Shown here: piece by piece, positions 12,677-25,500 of the stretch
How the letters are laid out: each line of letters starts with the position of its first letter
Numbering within the stretch: the stretch's first letter is position 1
NCBI GenBank assembly: GCA_936450465.1
Contig: OW388291.1
Coordinates: forward strand, 83,899,436-83,963,435
Source of the DNA: Gibbula magus
Taxonomy: Eukaryota; Mollusca; Gastropoda; Trochida; Trochidae
DNA length: 64,000 nucleotides
Direction: 5' to 3'
Position numbers and translations under genes: made by a program
The notes under the pieces: model-generated
Seen by the model: the letters and a program-made list of their open reading frames with translations, nothing else
The model's database searches: none
What the model was told of the DNA's origin: nothing

Positions 12677-13252
12677 CATTCTCTTCCCACAGAGGTTAGT
12701 CCCTACAGTTTTCCGGTTCTACCCTCTGTTACATTACGCTTGAAATAGAGAACAGAACCAAAGTCCCCTGGCGGTGGAAAGAGCATTCTCTTAACCTAAC
12801 CTTGCTTCTTAACCAATGAGAACTCATGTTCAATTTGACATGTCGAAAGGGTAACTTCATAAATCGACGCATTTTACTCTGAAGGGTCTTGCTCATTAGC
12901 ATATGTCATTCGAATATGTCTGATGTAAATAACGAAAAATGAACTGTTTTGGGTATTTGTCTCTGATTTGGTTTTCTTTCTTTATAATTATGTTTATGAT
13001 CGAGAGTTTTCACAAAATCAAAAAGCATGGTTCGAGGAAAACACAGAAAACACAGTAAAACGAGAAAACGTTTGCCTTACGTTGATGACGTGTCATTGGC
13101 AAATGTCACTTTTACAACGGCGTCGTTGATTGCACAACTAGATTCAATTGCAACCAATCAGAACACTACCTTCCTGCACACATTATCGAGCGTAATGTAA
13201 CAGAGGGTAGAACCGGAAAACTGTAGGGACTAACCTCTGTGGGAAGAGAATG
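12677..13252. mobile_element. 576-bp foldback MITE, perfect 64-bp arms, 9-bp target duplication
   Basis: The arms 12677-12740 and 13189-13252 are exact reverse complements (CATTCTCTTCCCACAGAGG...). ATGGTACAC lies directly outside both ends (12668-12676 and 13253-13261). The 9-bp duplication points to a Mutator-like origin. Exact arms imply a young insertion. It sits inside the left inverted repeat of the surrounding element, where the right arm has no equivalent. Confidence 0.9.
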
Positions 13253-13704
13253 ATGGTACACATGATCCATAGAAGCGAAAAAAACAAATGGTGGCCATTT
13301 GTGTTACCGATGTTGAATTATCTTTTTGTACGTTTCTAAGTGTTTATATGATCCAATTTGATTGTGAATCTGGCTTCTTTAGACTAGAAATACCATGACT
13401 GGTAATTTACTGGTAATCATGTTGTTGACAATAGCAACCATCATCCAATATGGCGGCCAATTTGTCCCTGAAGGGCATCCTTCGATAAGCTAGAATTGAG
13501 TTGTTTTCCCTAATCTTCCTACTATTCATTTAGGTCGGCATTCTTAGCTTATGATCTTCAAATAAATCTACTCCAAAGGGTCAAATTAATTTCATTCCAA
13601 GATGGCCGCCACAGTAAACATTCTCCAGATAATATTATTCTTTCATTTTGTTATAATTCCTTTAGGTTTTTATTCTGTATATAGTATAGAACTCATATCA
13701 GCCT

Positions 13705-14346
13705 AAAGCCCTGTCTATACGGCGAACTTTGCACATATGCAATATTGCTTATGGTAGTAATATACACACGTGAGTAAAAGTAAATTTACTTTGCGTTCAT
13801 ATGCATTTAATTTCTGCCTAAGCAAATGGCTTCCAACTCGTTTAATATATGAATAGAAAATTCCTAAAACATGCCAATTAATATTTATTAGATGTAAACT
13901 AAATAAATGACATTACTTTATATTTGTCAACATTGTTTTGACTATATCGCCCTAATTATATAATGAAAATCGGATAGTCAGATAGATTTTGAATGTCATC
14001 GCGTGCAAGAAGGAGGTTATCAAATATAGAGAATTTGAAAAACAGTATTAAGAGTTTCTAAAGTTCTCTAATATATTTTCTCGACCTGTGTGAAGTCACT
14101 ATGCCTGTAAATGACGAACTTTTACTAGAAAAGTGAAAATACCATATTTACTCACGGTAGTAAACATTTGCACCTGCCCCTAACTAGGTGCAAATTTGCT
14201 TACGGTAGTGAAAAATTTGCTTACGGTAGTAAAATATACATATGTGCAAATGCGTCCATACGGCGAATTTTGCTCATATGAGCAAATTTGCATATGTGTA
14301 ATGCTTTACTCATATGCAAACGCTCGCCGTATAAACAGGGTTTAAG
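13705..14346. mobile_element. MITE with CCCTGT(C/T)TATACGGCGA inverted ends
   Basis: The left end AAGCCCTGTCTATACGGCGAA mirrors the right end TCGCCGTATAAACAGGGTTT. Inside both ends are repeated CATATG and GGTAGTAAA words (about 13735-13790 and 14140-14330). No protein is encoded. Superfamily unknown; the terminal motif is reminiscent of widespread hAT-type MITEs (inference). Confidence 0.65.
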
Positions 14347-14349
14347 TCA

Positions 14350-15640
14350 TCATGTCGCTCATATATCCAGAAAGAACACATGGTAGCTCGAAATAAGTTT
14401 GAAAAAGAGCATCCACAATGACATCCTCTGTTTGAATTACTACAACCACATTTCAACAGGTCTGTCCTGTTTGGTATACTGCTCTCCTTGAAACACTGTG
14501 TCTGATGAACTTGATTCATGTAACGTTTTACAAGAACGCTCTCACAGGAGTTTACGTGCATGCAAACACCAATATACCACGTTTTGCCTTTCTTACTGAT
14601 CAGTAGCAATTACTGAGGTGCAATGGTCATCATATTTATCTCTACTTGAAGGTACGTTGACATTGTTGATAATGATATCTCCTAGAAGGGCATTCGTTGC
14701 CAAACATCTTGCACTCGTGAAGAATTTGTGAATTCAGTGATAATCAATGATACCAATTTAGCATATTGCTGCTCACTATGGACGCAGACACTGTTCTATA
14801 GGCTGTATCCTTGTTCAGTCAAAACAGCCTCATTGTTCTCTGGCTAGCATACTACTGGAAACAATCACAGCTTCATACCAGCAAATACCTTGACCAAGAT
14901 CTGTAGATCGTAGAAGATTGTCTCTGACAATTCAATACCTTTATCGATTGGGATCTTTTGAGATAAATGAAAGAATCTTCCCTGACATTAAGAAGCTTTT
15001 CAACTCTTGGGATACGGTTTTTTTTATTAAAAAAATAAGTGTTTCCCCTCATGTTAGACAGACAATTACGCTCCTGTGGGAGCACTGGTCATGACTGGTA
15101 ATGAAAGGTAACTCATTACATCGTGTACTTGTACTTCATCTGGTAGGCGAAAGAGAATAAATAGTTCTGAGAGATAGCTTGGATCTTTGTTTATCCTGCA
15201 CTGGTTGTAGGTACAGAATGTGTATCTTGCATTGTATTGGTAATGAGTTGATGTCTGAAAAGGGGTGATGTGATGATATTTTGGAGTGAGAGTCGTGATA
15301 CCAGTGACACTTTTCTAGATACGCTAAAAACTGCTATACTTGAGATTATGCATTTGTTCAGTGTTTCTAGTTTGCCAAGAGGTAACAGTCGCATAAAAGA
15401 AATGGAACAAAACAGACCGCCATCAATTAATGATGTTTTTAAATATATTGCCCGTCTGTTGTTACAACCACTGTTTACAGTATGCGACTCGAACCTAGTG
15501 CACTATGTTATGTCTGATAGAACTGGTTCTATATTTTGGCTATTGTCGGTGGAAAAGATTTGGTGAACATCATGTCTATTACTTTCAATGAAATCGGTAT
15601 TTTGCAGTTCCTTTCATTGAGTTAATTGAATACATTTTAG
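14350..15640 (-). pseudogene. Degenerate minus-strand coding traces of an unidentified transposon
   Basis: Several short minus-strand open frames (15394-15191, 15085-14873, 14609-14310) lie in line within the core of the long-inverted-repeat element. The last contains a Cys-rich string (KCGCSNSNRGCHCGC), loosely like the Cys-rich tail of some transposon ORFs. Frames are broken and no catalytic motif was seen. I treat it as eroded TE coding sequence, weakly supported. Confidence 0.3.
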
Positions 15641-16640
15641 TTGATTGTGTTCTTATGTTGAAGGAATCTTTTGGGCACAAAGAGAACCAACCTTAATGAA
15701 TGGGAGCAAGATATTCCCTTGCAAAAGTCAACCAATCCCTTGCAAAATATAGAACAGACCACTATCTTTAGAATAAGCATGAATAACAATAAAACGCGTT
15801 TTTTGTTCATTTGAATACACATGAACATGCCAAAAGAGACATGGTTGACAGTGGCGGCCATTTTTAATTTGGCGGCCATCTTGGGAGGAAATTAATTTGA
15901 CCCCTTGGACTAGAATTATATGAAGACCATAAGCTAACTAAATCATAACAAGATTAAAGAAAACAATTCAATTCTAGATTATCGAAGGATACCATTCAGC
16001 AACAAATTGGTCGCAATTTTGAATTATATTTTGCTATTGTCAATAACGGGATTAGCAATAAATTGCAACTCATAATATTTCTAGTCTAAACAAGCCAGAT
16101 TCACAATGAAATTGAATGATATAAACACGCAAAAACGTACAAAAAAGATAAACAGTATCAATCCCTGTATTTCTGGGGTTCTAAGCTAGCATAAATAATT
16201 AGAAAATAGCATTAATGGAGAATTTAAATATGCAGAAACTGTAAAATATGCAGATACGTTCTAATCAGTGGCGGCCATTTTGAATTTGGCGGCCATCTTG
16301 GATCGAAATTGACTTGACCCTCAGACCAAATTTAATCGTAATACCATAAGCTATCTTTGTGCAAAGTTTGGTACTTTTCACCCAAAATGCACAATCATTT
16401 CACCATTCTGCCTGACTAATTTTTCTATATTGTTTGTAACACAAATAAGTAATGAAGGGACGGATTGTTCTATTTAGAAGCCTTCCGTATCCTATTTTTC
16501 TACACACTTCGGATAAAAGAACGTCCGATTGTGTTGTTAGATGTTCAATAATAGTCAAAATGAAAAAACTGATTCTTTAATGCTTACCCTTTAGTTCGCA
16601 ATGTATTTTATAAATCTAGTTTAATTATATACACAAATAA

Positions 16641-17812
16641 CTTAATCAAGCACCACCTCATATTTTCACATGTGTGTAACGATGCCCAACCACTGTGAAA
16701 ATCTTGTGAAATTAATCGAAGAAATGCTGTTATTTTATGAAAGTGCATCATCTTAGCTAAAGAAAAAGACAACACTGAATACAATGTGTAACATGTATCT
16801 CATTATATTGCCAGATGAACATGAACAGTGGTTTTACTTGAAAACTCACTCCTGTACGACTACTGCTCTGTGTTTGTTAAGCAGTTGGACAATGTTCTTT
16901 GTTGTCTTATCAATAACGGGTGTATCCGCCACGTGCACGGATGATTGCCTCAACCATCCTCCACGTCATTGTGGTGAGTCTCTTGATTCGCTACAGAGGT
17001 AACAGCTGCCACTTATGATGTATAGCTGCTTCTAAACCGACTAAATTCTGTACTGGTGGGTCCATGGCTTGCACTCGGCGTCCAATCATATCCCAAATGT
17101 GTTCCAGTGGATTGATATCCGGGCTCGCGGCAGGCCATGGAAGTTTGGATACTGCATTGTTCTTTAGAAAATCAATCACAAGTCGAGAACGGTGAGGCCG
17201 AGCGTTATCATTCATGAATAAAGGACAAGTGGCCAATATGGAGGATTGTTAAAATTTGGCACAAGAACAGGCTGCAGAATTGCCCGGATGTAACAATCAC
17301 CATCGAAGTCACCAAATCGAGCTTACAACCGTGAGAGATGAATCCCCAGACCATTACAGATCCACCAACGAATGGGACTGATGCTTGGATGTTCTTTGGT
17401 GCATATGCTGTGATTTGACGATATTTCTGGACAAGACGGCATATCACAGTGTAGTGAATTTCCAACCGTCGTCCAATAGCTCTACAAGACATTCCGGTGG
17501 AACTCATTCCAATAATTTGCCATATTTTTGCTTCAGTGAGTCTCCTTCGAGCCATGTTCAGAGGAAATGTCACAATCATTTGAAATTTTTTAAGATTTAT
17601 ACGAGTTCAAGACGATTTAAAACTGCAATTTTAGAAATTCATGGGTGGTGTTCTTCACATGCATTGTGGGGTGTGTTTGTGCGATTGACATCGCAGAAAA
17701 CCCGAACACTGTTGAGAGGAAATGCAGTTCCATACAAATTACCATCTAACAATACATATTCGTTACTATGTATATTTGTATCACTGAAAATATTAGGTGG
17801 TGCTTAATTAAG
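16641..17812 (-). mobile_element. Defective Tc1-like element
   Basis: Inverted ends: AAGCACCACCTCATATTTTC near 16648 and GAAAATATTAGGTGGTGCTT ending near 17805. Between them lie broken Tc1 transposase frames on the minus strand. A length of about 1.17 kb is below the usual Tc1 size (about 1.6 kb), which fits internal deletion. The TA target sites are ambiguous in this AT-rich flank. Confidence 0.8.
16991..17579 (-). pseudogene. Tc1/mariner (DD34E) transposase pseudogene
   Basis: The upstream frame (17579-17208) has a paired-like helix-turn-helix start (MARRRLTEAKIWQIIG...MSCRAIGRRL). It then jumps directly to VPFVGGSVMVWGFISH, so about 100 residues between the DNA-binding and catalytic parts are missing. 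After a frame shift, the second frame (17236-16991) has FMNDNARPHRSRLV (second catalytic Asp) and SPDINPLEHIWD (the Glu), the typical Tc1 C-terminal block. The first catalytic Asp region is degraded. In family terms this is a cut-and-paste transposase; this copy cannot be functional. Confidence 0.9.
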
Positions 17813-18483
17813 TTCTTTATGTATATTAGAATATATATAACAAAATGTGCAGTTACTTAGTCATAAAAAAAAACGTCAAAGTATCACTTTACTCTTGATT
17901 TACTCCACAACAGATGAATTATTCATATGGTAACTTACAGCATACTTAAAACAAAACTTTTATGGACAAAATCCTGAAATTTTCCATGTAGAGTTTCTTA
18001 CATTTAGTGTTAATGAGCTATCATTCTATACATAAGTGGACATTTGCCTTCCGTAGCACGCCATTGCCTTCCTTCGCTCCGAGTGCCTTCATTTTCAACG
18101 GTGCGTATCATATAGGGTGTGAGGTAGAGCTTCCACATTTGTTGTTATAAACTCCCACTGATATCATCAATTCAATGTTTTATTTGGTTACATTGTACGA
18201 TTTATGTGGCTTTGATAATGAACATAGCTGATGTGATCAAGACTGGTGACACTGTTCACTTTTTAATAACGTGGTATAAAACTTGTCCATCAGCCATGAT
18301 CAGGTACTACGACTTATCCGTGATCCACTGCAGTTGTTAAATCTTTTCAGGCACAACATGTTCAATGTACATGTACATAACTTGCACAAGGTGACTAAAA
18401 TTGATGTGAAATAGAGTGATCTTTTATCGAGTCCTCGAGTGCCAGAAAATGAACTCGAGTCCAACTAAACCTGACTTAGCGTA

Positions 18484-18971
18484 CAGAGTGATGCAAAAAG
18501 TATTCGGACGGTGACGTTATTTCCATAGACTTGCATGTTAATTTAGTCTTGGATAAATAATTTTCATAAAATAAATTCTGGTTTGATCAATGTCAAATTT
18601 TTAAGCTATATTGGAAAACTGTAGTTGTAGTACATAATTTGGATTAAATTTCTTGACGACAATTTAACAAATGTCATCCGATTTACCTACATGTGTAGAT
18701 TAAATAAAAACGGGTCCCATAGATCGCAATGTTAAATGTTTAAACAACTATGTATATATGTTGATGAAATTACTGTCATTTCCTATATATATAAAACGGA
18801 AAATTAAACATAAATTATGAGGTTGTAGCCAAGATAATTCCTCACAAATGTGATAAATGTGAATAGGATCGGACACAAATCTTATCTATGAAAATTATTT
18901 ATCCCAGACAAAATTAACATGTAAGTTTATGGAAATGACGCCACCATCCGAGTACTTTTTGCACGACTCTG
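18484..18971. mobile_element. Mariner-type MITE with TA target site
   Basis: The left end CAGAGTGATGCAAAAAGTAT mirrors the right end (GTACTTTTTGCACGACTCTG), and homology extends about 80 bp inward. TA lies outside both ends (18482-18483 and 18972-18973). A related copy is at about 34023-34462. No coding capacity. Confidence 0.8.
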
Positions 18972-18973
18972 TA

Positions 18974-21900
18974 CCTGTGGAAGCACTATCTGCGTGGAAC
19001 TAACGCAACTTCGGTGTTGATGATTCTGCTCCATCAGGGTATTTTTATACGTTTACAATACAACTTAATCACATTAAAATACCCTGATGACGCAGGGTGG
19101 GGGATGCTTTACTGAAGTACAAAGGGGCCAATGTTGCCAAACCTCAATGTGGATTTGCTCGATTTGAACCAGAGATTTCAGGATATCTATCATCAGTATT
19201 CATGTACTAATTCTTGATGTGGCGTCATTGAATCAAACTAATGATGAACATGTGACATGAATACTGTTTCTATGTTTATTATTGTTGACATTCACACTTC
19301 ACTCGTCTATGTACATCAACAAGACAATTTATACATATCTGAGACAAGACACTGTCAGCGAATCTAACTGGATTCAACACTGCCATGATTGTTCAACTTG
19401 TCAAATCAGGGAGAAATCATTCAATATATCTAATTGAGGATTGATCAGAGGACGAACTAGTATTTAAGCAAAAAGATGTGGAGAAACAACTCTAAAAGAA
19501 AACTTTTGTGTAATCAACAAGCAAATATTTGTCAAATTATACAGCAAATTAAATTATGCTGAGTCGACATTTTTGCATTTTATTGTAATCATGAGTTTTT
19601 ATTTCTCTAAAAAAACATTCATTCAGGTTTTAATGGATATAAAAAATGAAATCTAAACAGATTTTCAAATCTAAAATGCATAATTATTTCCAAGTCAACA
19701 TTACTTCATCTTATCAGTTTGCTGGTAACAAACAAATGATATACTGCAAGGAGTATATCAATTTGATTATGACTGACACCAGTTACCTCCCTTGTATCTT
19801 CAGTCACCTCAGGACATGGTAAAGAGAGAAAACATATTTACAATGAAACATTCATTATATCAAGGTAAAAAATATGCAAAGCTGTAACAATCTACATCAC
19901 AAATGGACAACGAGTAAAGAAATGATTCTGCATTTATTGCATACCAGGTTGAATGGTTTTATGTATGAAACTCCATCCCAACTAGAAACAGCAGCATATC
20001 GGTGACCGTCTCCCTGTTAATAGTAATAAAGCTAGGAAATGTCATATACATGTATACACACACATGCAAGGTAAAAACTGTTAACAGTTCCCACTCCTAG
20101 ATCAGGCAAATGTACACTGAATTGGGACTTAAAAATCATATCTTCAAAAATAATATGATAAAAAAAATTACATTAAACTTGTCTTAGTAAAAATTACAGT
20201 GGCACAATTAGCTGAAACAATGTGACAAGTTCACAATTATTGACATCTTGCATAAAACAAGTAAGTCACTCTATGAAAAATACAGCATTTACAGAGAGAA
20301 ACACAGATGGTGCGTTGCAGCGAAAGATTATGACATATATTCTAGTAATGGCTCCTTGTTAGGGAATATCAACCCATATTGTATGTACAGAAACGTAACA
20401 AGCATAAAATACTGGCAACTCTGATAATCAACTGTCAGTCGATAATGGCACAAACAAATTAACATGGATGAAATGCAGAAATAAATAAGCTACGCTACGC
20501 TACCGCTACAAACTTGATATCACAGAGTCCAAATTTCCAACAATCCTCTCATTTCCTTGTTAACTTGTATTCTCAGTACAATTGTTAAACAGTCTCCAAT
20601 CTAGTATTTGTAACTGAATGCTCCCTGTAACACATCCCTATACTGTACCGAGGTTCACATGAGCACTCAACTTTCAGTCTAGTACTTTCTTGAATTAATC
20701 ATTACATTATATATTTTTATTTATTTCACATTTTTAAATCCATTAAAAATGTGATTTTCCGTCAAAAGTAATTTAGATGTATTTAATTTCGACTGAACAA
20801 ATACAAACTTTAGTTTGACACAACCCTAATATCAATACAGATCATCAGATTTAAAGCTTTAAAACTGTCCTACAGATGATATATGGAGCACTCTAGAACT
20901 AGCCAATACTCCAGGGCTATATTCTAGATTCATGTGCACTTGCCCTTACACATCACTGAGCATTTGTGCCATTTGGGATTATACAGGCTTTTAAAACTGG
21001 CTTTCTTTGGATGATATGCCATTTACAAGTCTCAAAATCGTTCCACATTCTTTAAACCTCCTACAGAAACAGTCTAATATACTAAACCTTGCATAAAACA
21101 AGAGGAAAAACTGATGAAATGATTCAAATTTGTCAACCTCTAAAAGAAACATAATGTGTTTTTTTTTATTTTGAAGATAACATACATTGTAACTCAAAAA
21201 TGTTCTGATTATTGAATTTATGCATAAATGGGAAACAGATGCATATCAGGGTAGTTCCGAGGTAAGAAGAGATAATGAAACAGCGTTTTTATTTTTGACC
21301 GTTACATGCCAGGGGCTCCTTTTTAAAAAAATCCTCACTGAGGTTAAAATCAACTTCCATTCTTACATACACAGAGCAGGCTGGGCAACTTCTGTGACGT
21401 CAGCTCTGTGAAGGAGGATTACACACTACACCGGTCAGATTGCTGATAGATGACCTCAGACTGGTATTAATGGATCATTGAGTATCCTTATCATGATCAG
21501 TGACAATTCTCCGCAATCTTTTAGCATTGCCAACCCATGCAAACCAATGCCAACACAGCATGCAGCACAGAGCACCTGTCAGACTTTCATCATACATTAC
21601 ATTCATGCTGCATTCTTACTCCTTTTTTTACAAGTATTTCATAAGACTAGTTTATCTGAAGACAAGCTTTAAACGGAGAGATTTGAAAAGTATCATAAAA
21701 TGTACCCAATTGTATTTGTTCCTAGTGTCTTTGAGGCTAAATCAATTCTCCTTAAAACGTTGACTTAAATATCAATATCAAAATCAGACTATAATGTAAG
21801 CCAGCATAAGTAGTATAAATTAAAACTGAATATTAAACATGACTTCTCTCCTAAAACTCTCAACAAACAAGATTTGACAGTTCATTGAACTTTGTCATGG

Positions 21901-22525
21901 ACAAGATCTGTACCATGCCATTAACAGTAAAGTATTAAGTAGTCCATCACTGTCCAAGAGCCTTCACAATAAAGATCTGTAGCTAAATCCATCACTGTCC
22001 CCAGAGCCTTCACATGAAAGATCTGTAGCTAAATCCACCAATGTTCCACAAGCTTTCACATCAATGTGCTGTGATGGATCAGCATCAGTTTTCCCATCAC
22101 ATGAGACGAAATCAGTGTAGAAGATTACATCTCTCCGTACTATGAACAAGCGCCAAAACTCCTGCTGCTTGAATTCCAAACAGTGTTCTCATGCCATCCA
22201 GATGACTCGAGGATAGACTTCACTTGTTTGTCTCTTCGTAACATTATCCTGAGGTCTTAGAATGAAGTTTAGATGCTGTTGCAGGAGTGTTTGTTGTAGC
22301 CAGTACCATGTCCTCCCAAATCAATTTAGGCTAAATGCAGTTAGTGTAAAACAAAGTCTGTTATAAATAAATTGCTTCTTTGCAATCAGAATCAGAACCT
22401 GCCTGTTTTATCCAGGCTCAACTCAACGCAGTCTAGAGTATGTCCGATACAAAGAGCTTGTTTACATAGAGCATCAGACCTTTCCTAACTCTGTCACTGC
22501 CCAATGCAGTCCGTGCTCCAAGACG
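18974..22525 (-). other. Downstream flank and probable 3' UTR of BTBD9
   Basis: No coding region was recognised. On the minus strand the BTBD9 stop lies at 22528-22526. The first minus-strand AATAAA seems to be at 21293-21288, with another at 21170-21165, which would give a 3' UTR of about 1.2-1.4 kb. Which signal is used cannot be told. A short inverted repeat (CATCAGGGTATTTT and its complement) lies at about 19033-19091. Confidence 0.35.
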
Positions 22526-25500
22526 TCAATGTTCCATACGATCTGCCTCAGGTGCGTCTTGTTGTGAGAACTCTGGCCCAGCGTACATGTCATGAACAGA
22601 CCGGTTCGGACTGCGAGGACTCCGGTTTGATCTGTTACTGGGACTCAGTCCCTGGGCACCGCCCTCCGCCCCTTGAGGTCTCTGGGGACTGGATGCCGAG
22701 TTGGAGCCGTGCGGACTCGTTGGGGGGCCGGCTGTCAGGGAAACACTTGCCACTGCGCTTGACAAGTTGCTGAGGGAAGTGTCTGCTGGACACTCAAAGT
22801 GTACACAATGGAATACCTCGTTAGCTGTGTTGTGGGTTCCCACAATCCGCACGAACGCTACTGGCTGAGGGTCAAATGTCACAGTCTGCCAGGATCTGGA
22901 ACATTATACAGAGAAATTATGACCCATTCCTGTGAACATACATGTTTTATAATTGCAAATTGGGCACATTATTTTCAAATCACACAGTGATCTTTATCAA
23001 TATTAACTAATAGCTCCCTAGAGACTTACTTGCATGCTTCCTTGCGTTTATCAGCCACAATCTGCCACTTCTGTTGATCTACGGACACTTCAATGTAGTA
23101 ACTGTAGCTCCGTTCATCACAGTCCCACAACAGCAGTCTTCATGAAACCAGACAAGCAGTTTGATATGGTAATGGCATTCATAGCATTCTTCTTGGTATT
23201 TGTGGTGAAGGCCTACATTAGGATAATATCTCAAAATTATCATTAATGTTCCCACTGAAATGTCCATTTCCACTTTTTCACGACTTAAAATCATAGTGAA
23301 GATCAATTTAATTTGCTTGCTGCATGACTTATCTGAGAAACTCTCAAAGAAAGTAATCTAATCCATCACTCATATTAATCATATGAGCACAGCTGCATAT
23401 ATCACTTTTGATTAGCAACCATTGTTTACACATAACTTCTCATATTGCCTTCTCTGACATCATATATTAATTATAATAATTAAGATTGATGCGTTATCAT
23501 TGAAGCTGGCCTTGCAACAGAAGCTGGCCATTTGCTCAGTATTTATCTGATTCAAGGAATCAATTTGGTGAAAAAGAATTATTAAGTCTGTCATACAAAT
23601 TGCGAATACAAAACTCTTGATCTAAAAAACTGCACATGAAGGTAGAAAGATGTGCCCCTGTAGTCATCACTTGCACAAAAACGATTGTAGCTACAATCAA
23701 TTGTAGGCAATTGCAATCGAAATTACAATCGCTATCGAAACTCCTACAACTCTTGCACAAAAGCAATTGTAACTCATCTCATACATACAATCGCGGCCGT
23801 AAGTTACAATGTGTGGTCTCACGTTATGTAGAAGAGTGAATATTGCATGGCGGGGCAATCTATACCTGGAGATGAGTTCATTCTCAGTCAATGAATCTAA
23901 TGGCGATGTTCTGTCTCTAAATACACGCTTAATTTTCTCTACTACAGTTTCCTCAGCAGCCATGTATGACGCCATTTACAATAAGTACTAGCTATTGTAT
24001 GTGTCAATTGTAACTTACAACTATTGTAGACTTACGATCGCTTTGTGCAAGAGGGTTGTAACCCTACAATTCCCTTACAGTAACAGATACGACTATTGTA
24101 GAGATACAATCTTGTTGTGCAAGTGGGCCCTGTACTCACCTCATGGAGCTGATGATGTATGGCTGTGCAAGCTGCACCACAATGGCACCGCTGCCCAGTT
24201 GGTGACATGTGTATCCTGAGTCCCAATCGTAGTGTCGCGTGTCACCGTTGATTAGCGCGTTCCGACTCCTACTCACACCCTCTATCACACACGCACTGTG
24301 CTTTGTAGTAGCCACGTTTTCTCCTGGCACTGAAACATAACATCAGATACATTTAACTATAAGTTAACTTTTCTTGAATCTTAACCTATAAGACACAAAA
24401 TATTCTTGTTATATTATCTATTTGCCCCAAAACTTGTAGATGCTGTCATTGTCTGAATAATTTCTGTCAAAATTGTATGTCTTACTCCATAATCATGTCA
24501 TGTGGTATTTAAAATAATAAAATTTTGACAAACATTTAGGCTTTATTTGAAAAAATAGAGCCATGGGCTCTGTAGCTCATCAGGGTTTATATTATTTAAT
24601 GATGAAGACTGAAATAGAATTTTAGGTCATGGCTTGAGGCCCTTATTTGGGGCACTGCAGGGTCACCATATCAATTTACAATTAAGAATCCCCATTGGCT
24701 AAAGAGTATGCACACAATATTACAGCCTTCTAGGTCTCTTTGTTTTGGAGGAGAAGAAGAAAATATATTTTTAGGTCATGGCCTGTGAGGCCTTTATTTG
24801 GGGCCCCAGGGACTCCAAATCTACAATTTAGAATCCCCATTAGCTAAAGAGTCTGCACACAATATTACAGCCATCTAGGTACATTTGTTCTGGAGAAGAT
24901 GAAAATAGGTTTGTAGGTCATGGCCTTATTTGGGGTCCCAGGCCAGGGTCACCAAATCAACAATTTAGAATCCCCATTGGCCAAGGAGTCTGCACACAAT
25001 TTTTCAGCTCTCTAGACCTTTTGGAACTGGAGAAGAAGATGAAAATAGGTTTTTAAGGATGTGACCCCTGTGACCCCATTTGGGGTCATGGGGTCACGAA
25101 ATCTACAATTTAGAATCCCCATTGGCCAAGGAGTCTGCACACAATTTTTCAGCTCTCTAGACCTTTTGGAACTGGAGAAGAAGATGAAAATAGGTTTTTA
25201 AGGATGTGACCCCTGTGACCCCATTTGGGGTCATGGGGTCACGAAATCTACAATTTAGAATCCCCATTGGCCAGGGAGTCTGCACATAAAATTTCAGCTC
25301 TCTATAACTTTTGGAACTTGAGAAGAAGATGAAAATAGGTTTTTAAGGATGTGACCCCTGTGACCCCATTTGGGGTCATGGGGTCACCAAATCAACAATT
25401 TAGAATCCCCATTGGCCAAGGAGTCTGCACACAATTTTTCAGCTCTCTAGACCTTTTGGAACTGGAGAAGAAGATGAAAATAGGTTTTTAAGGATGTGAC

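Larger units (their letters stand above)
10033..16424. mobile_element. Old composite element with long (~600 bp) inverted repeats, invaded by other TEs
   Basis: The right arm, about 15845-16424, reads in reverse complement against left-arm pieces 10033-10204, 12556-12676 and 13253-13615. The left gaps are filled by later insertions. The outer ends read TTAGTCAGGCAGAATGGTG and its complement near 16424. Other matching blocks include TAGCTTAGAACCCCAG (about 12610) against CTGGGGTTCTAAGCTA (about 16170). CCAAGATGGCCGCC or its complement occurs four times. The core (14350-15640) holds only degenerate coding traces. The superfamily is not identified. Confidence 0.7.

Noticed and set aside
9471..16424. 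Region as one intact autonomous DNA transposon
   Set aside because: Its continuity is broken by at least three later insertions and only eroded coding traces remain in the core.
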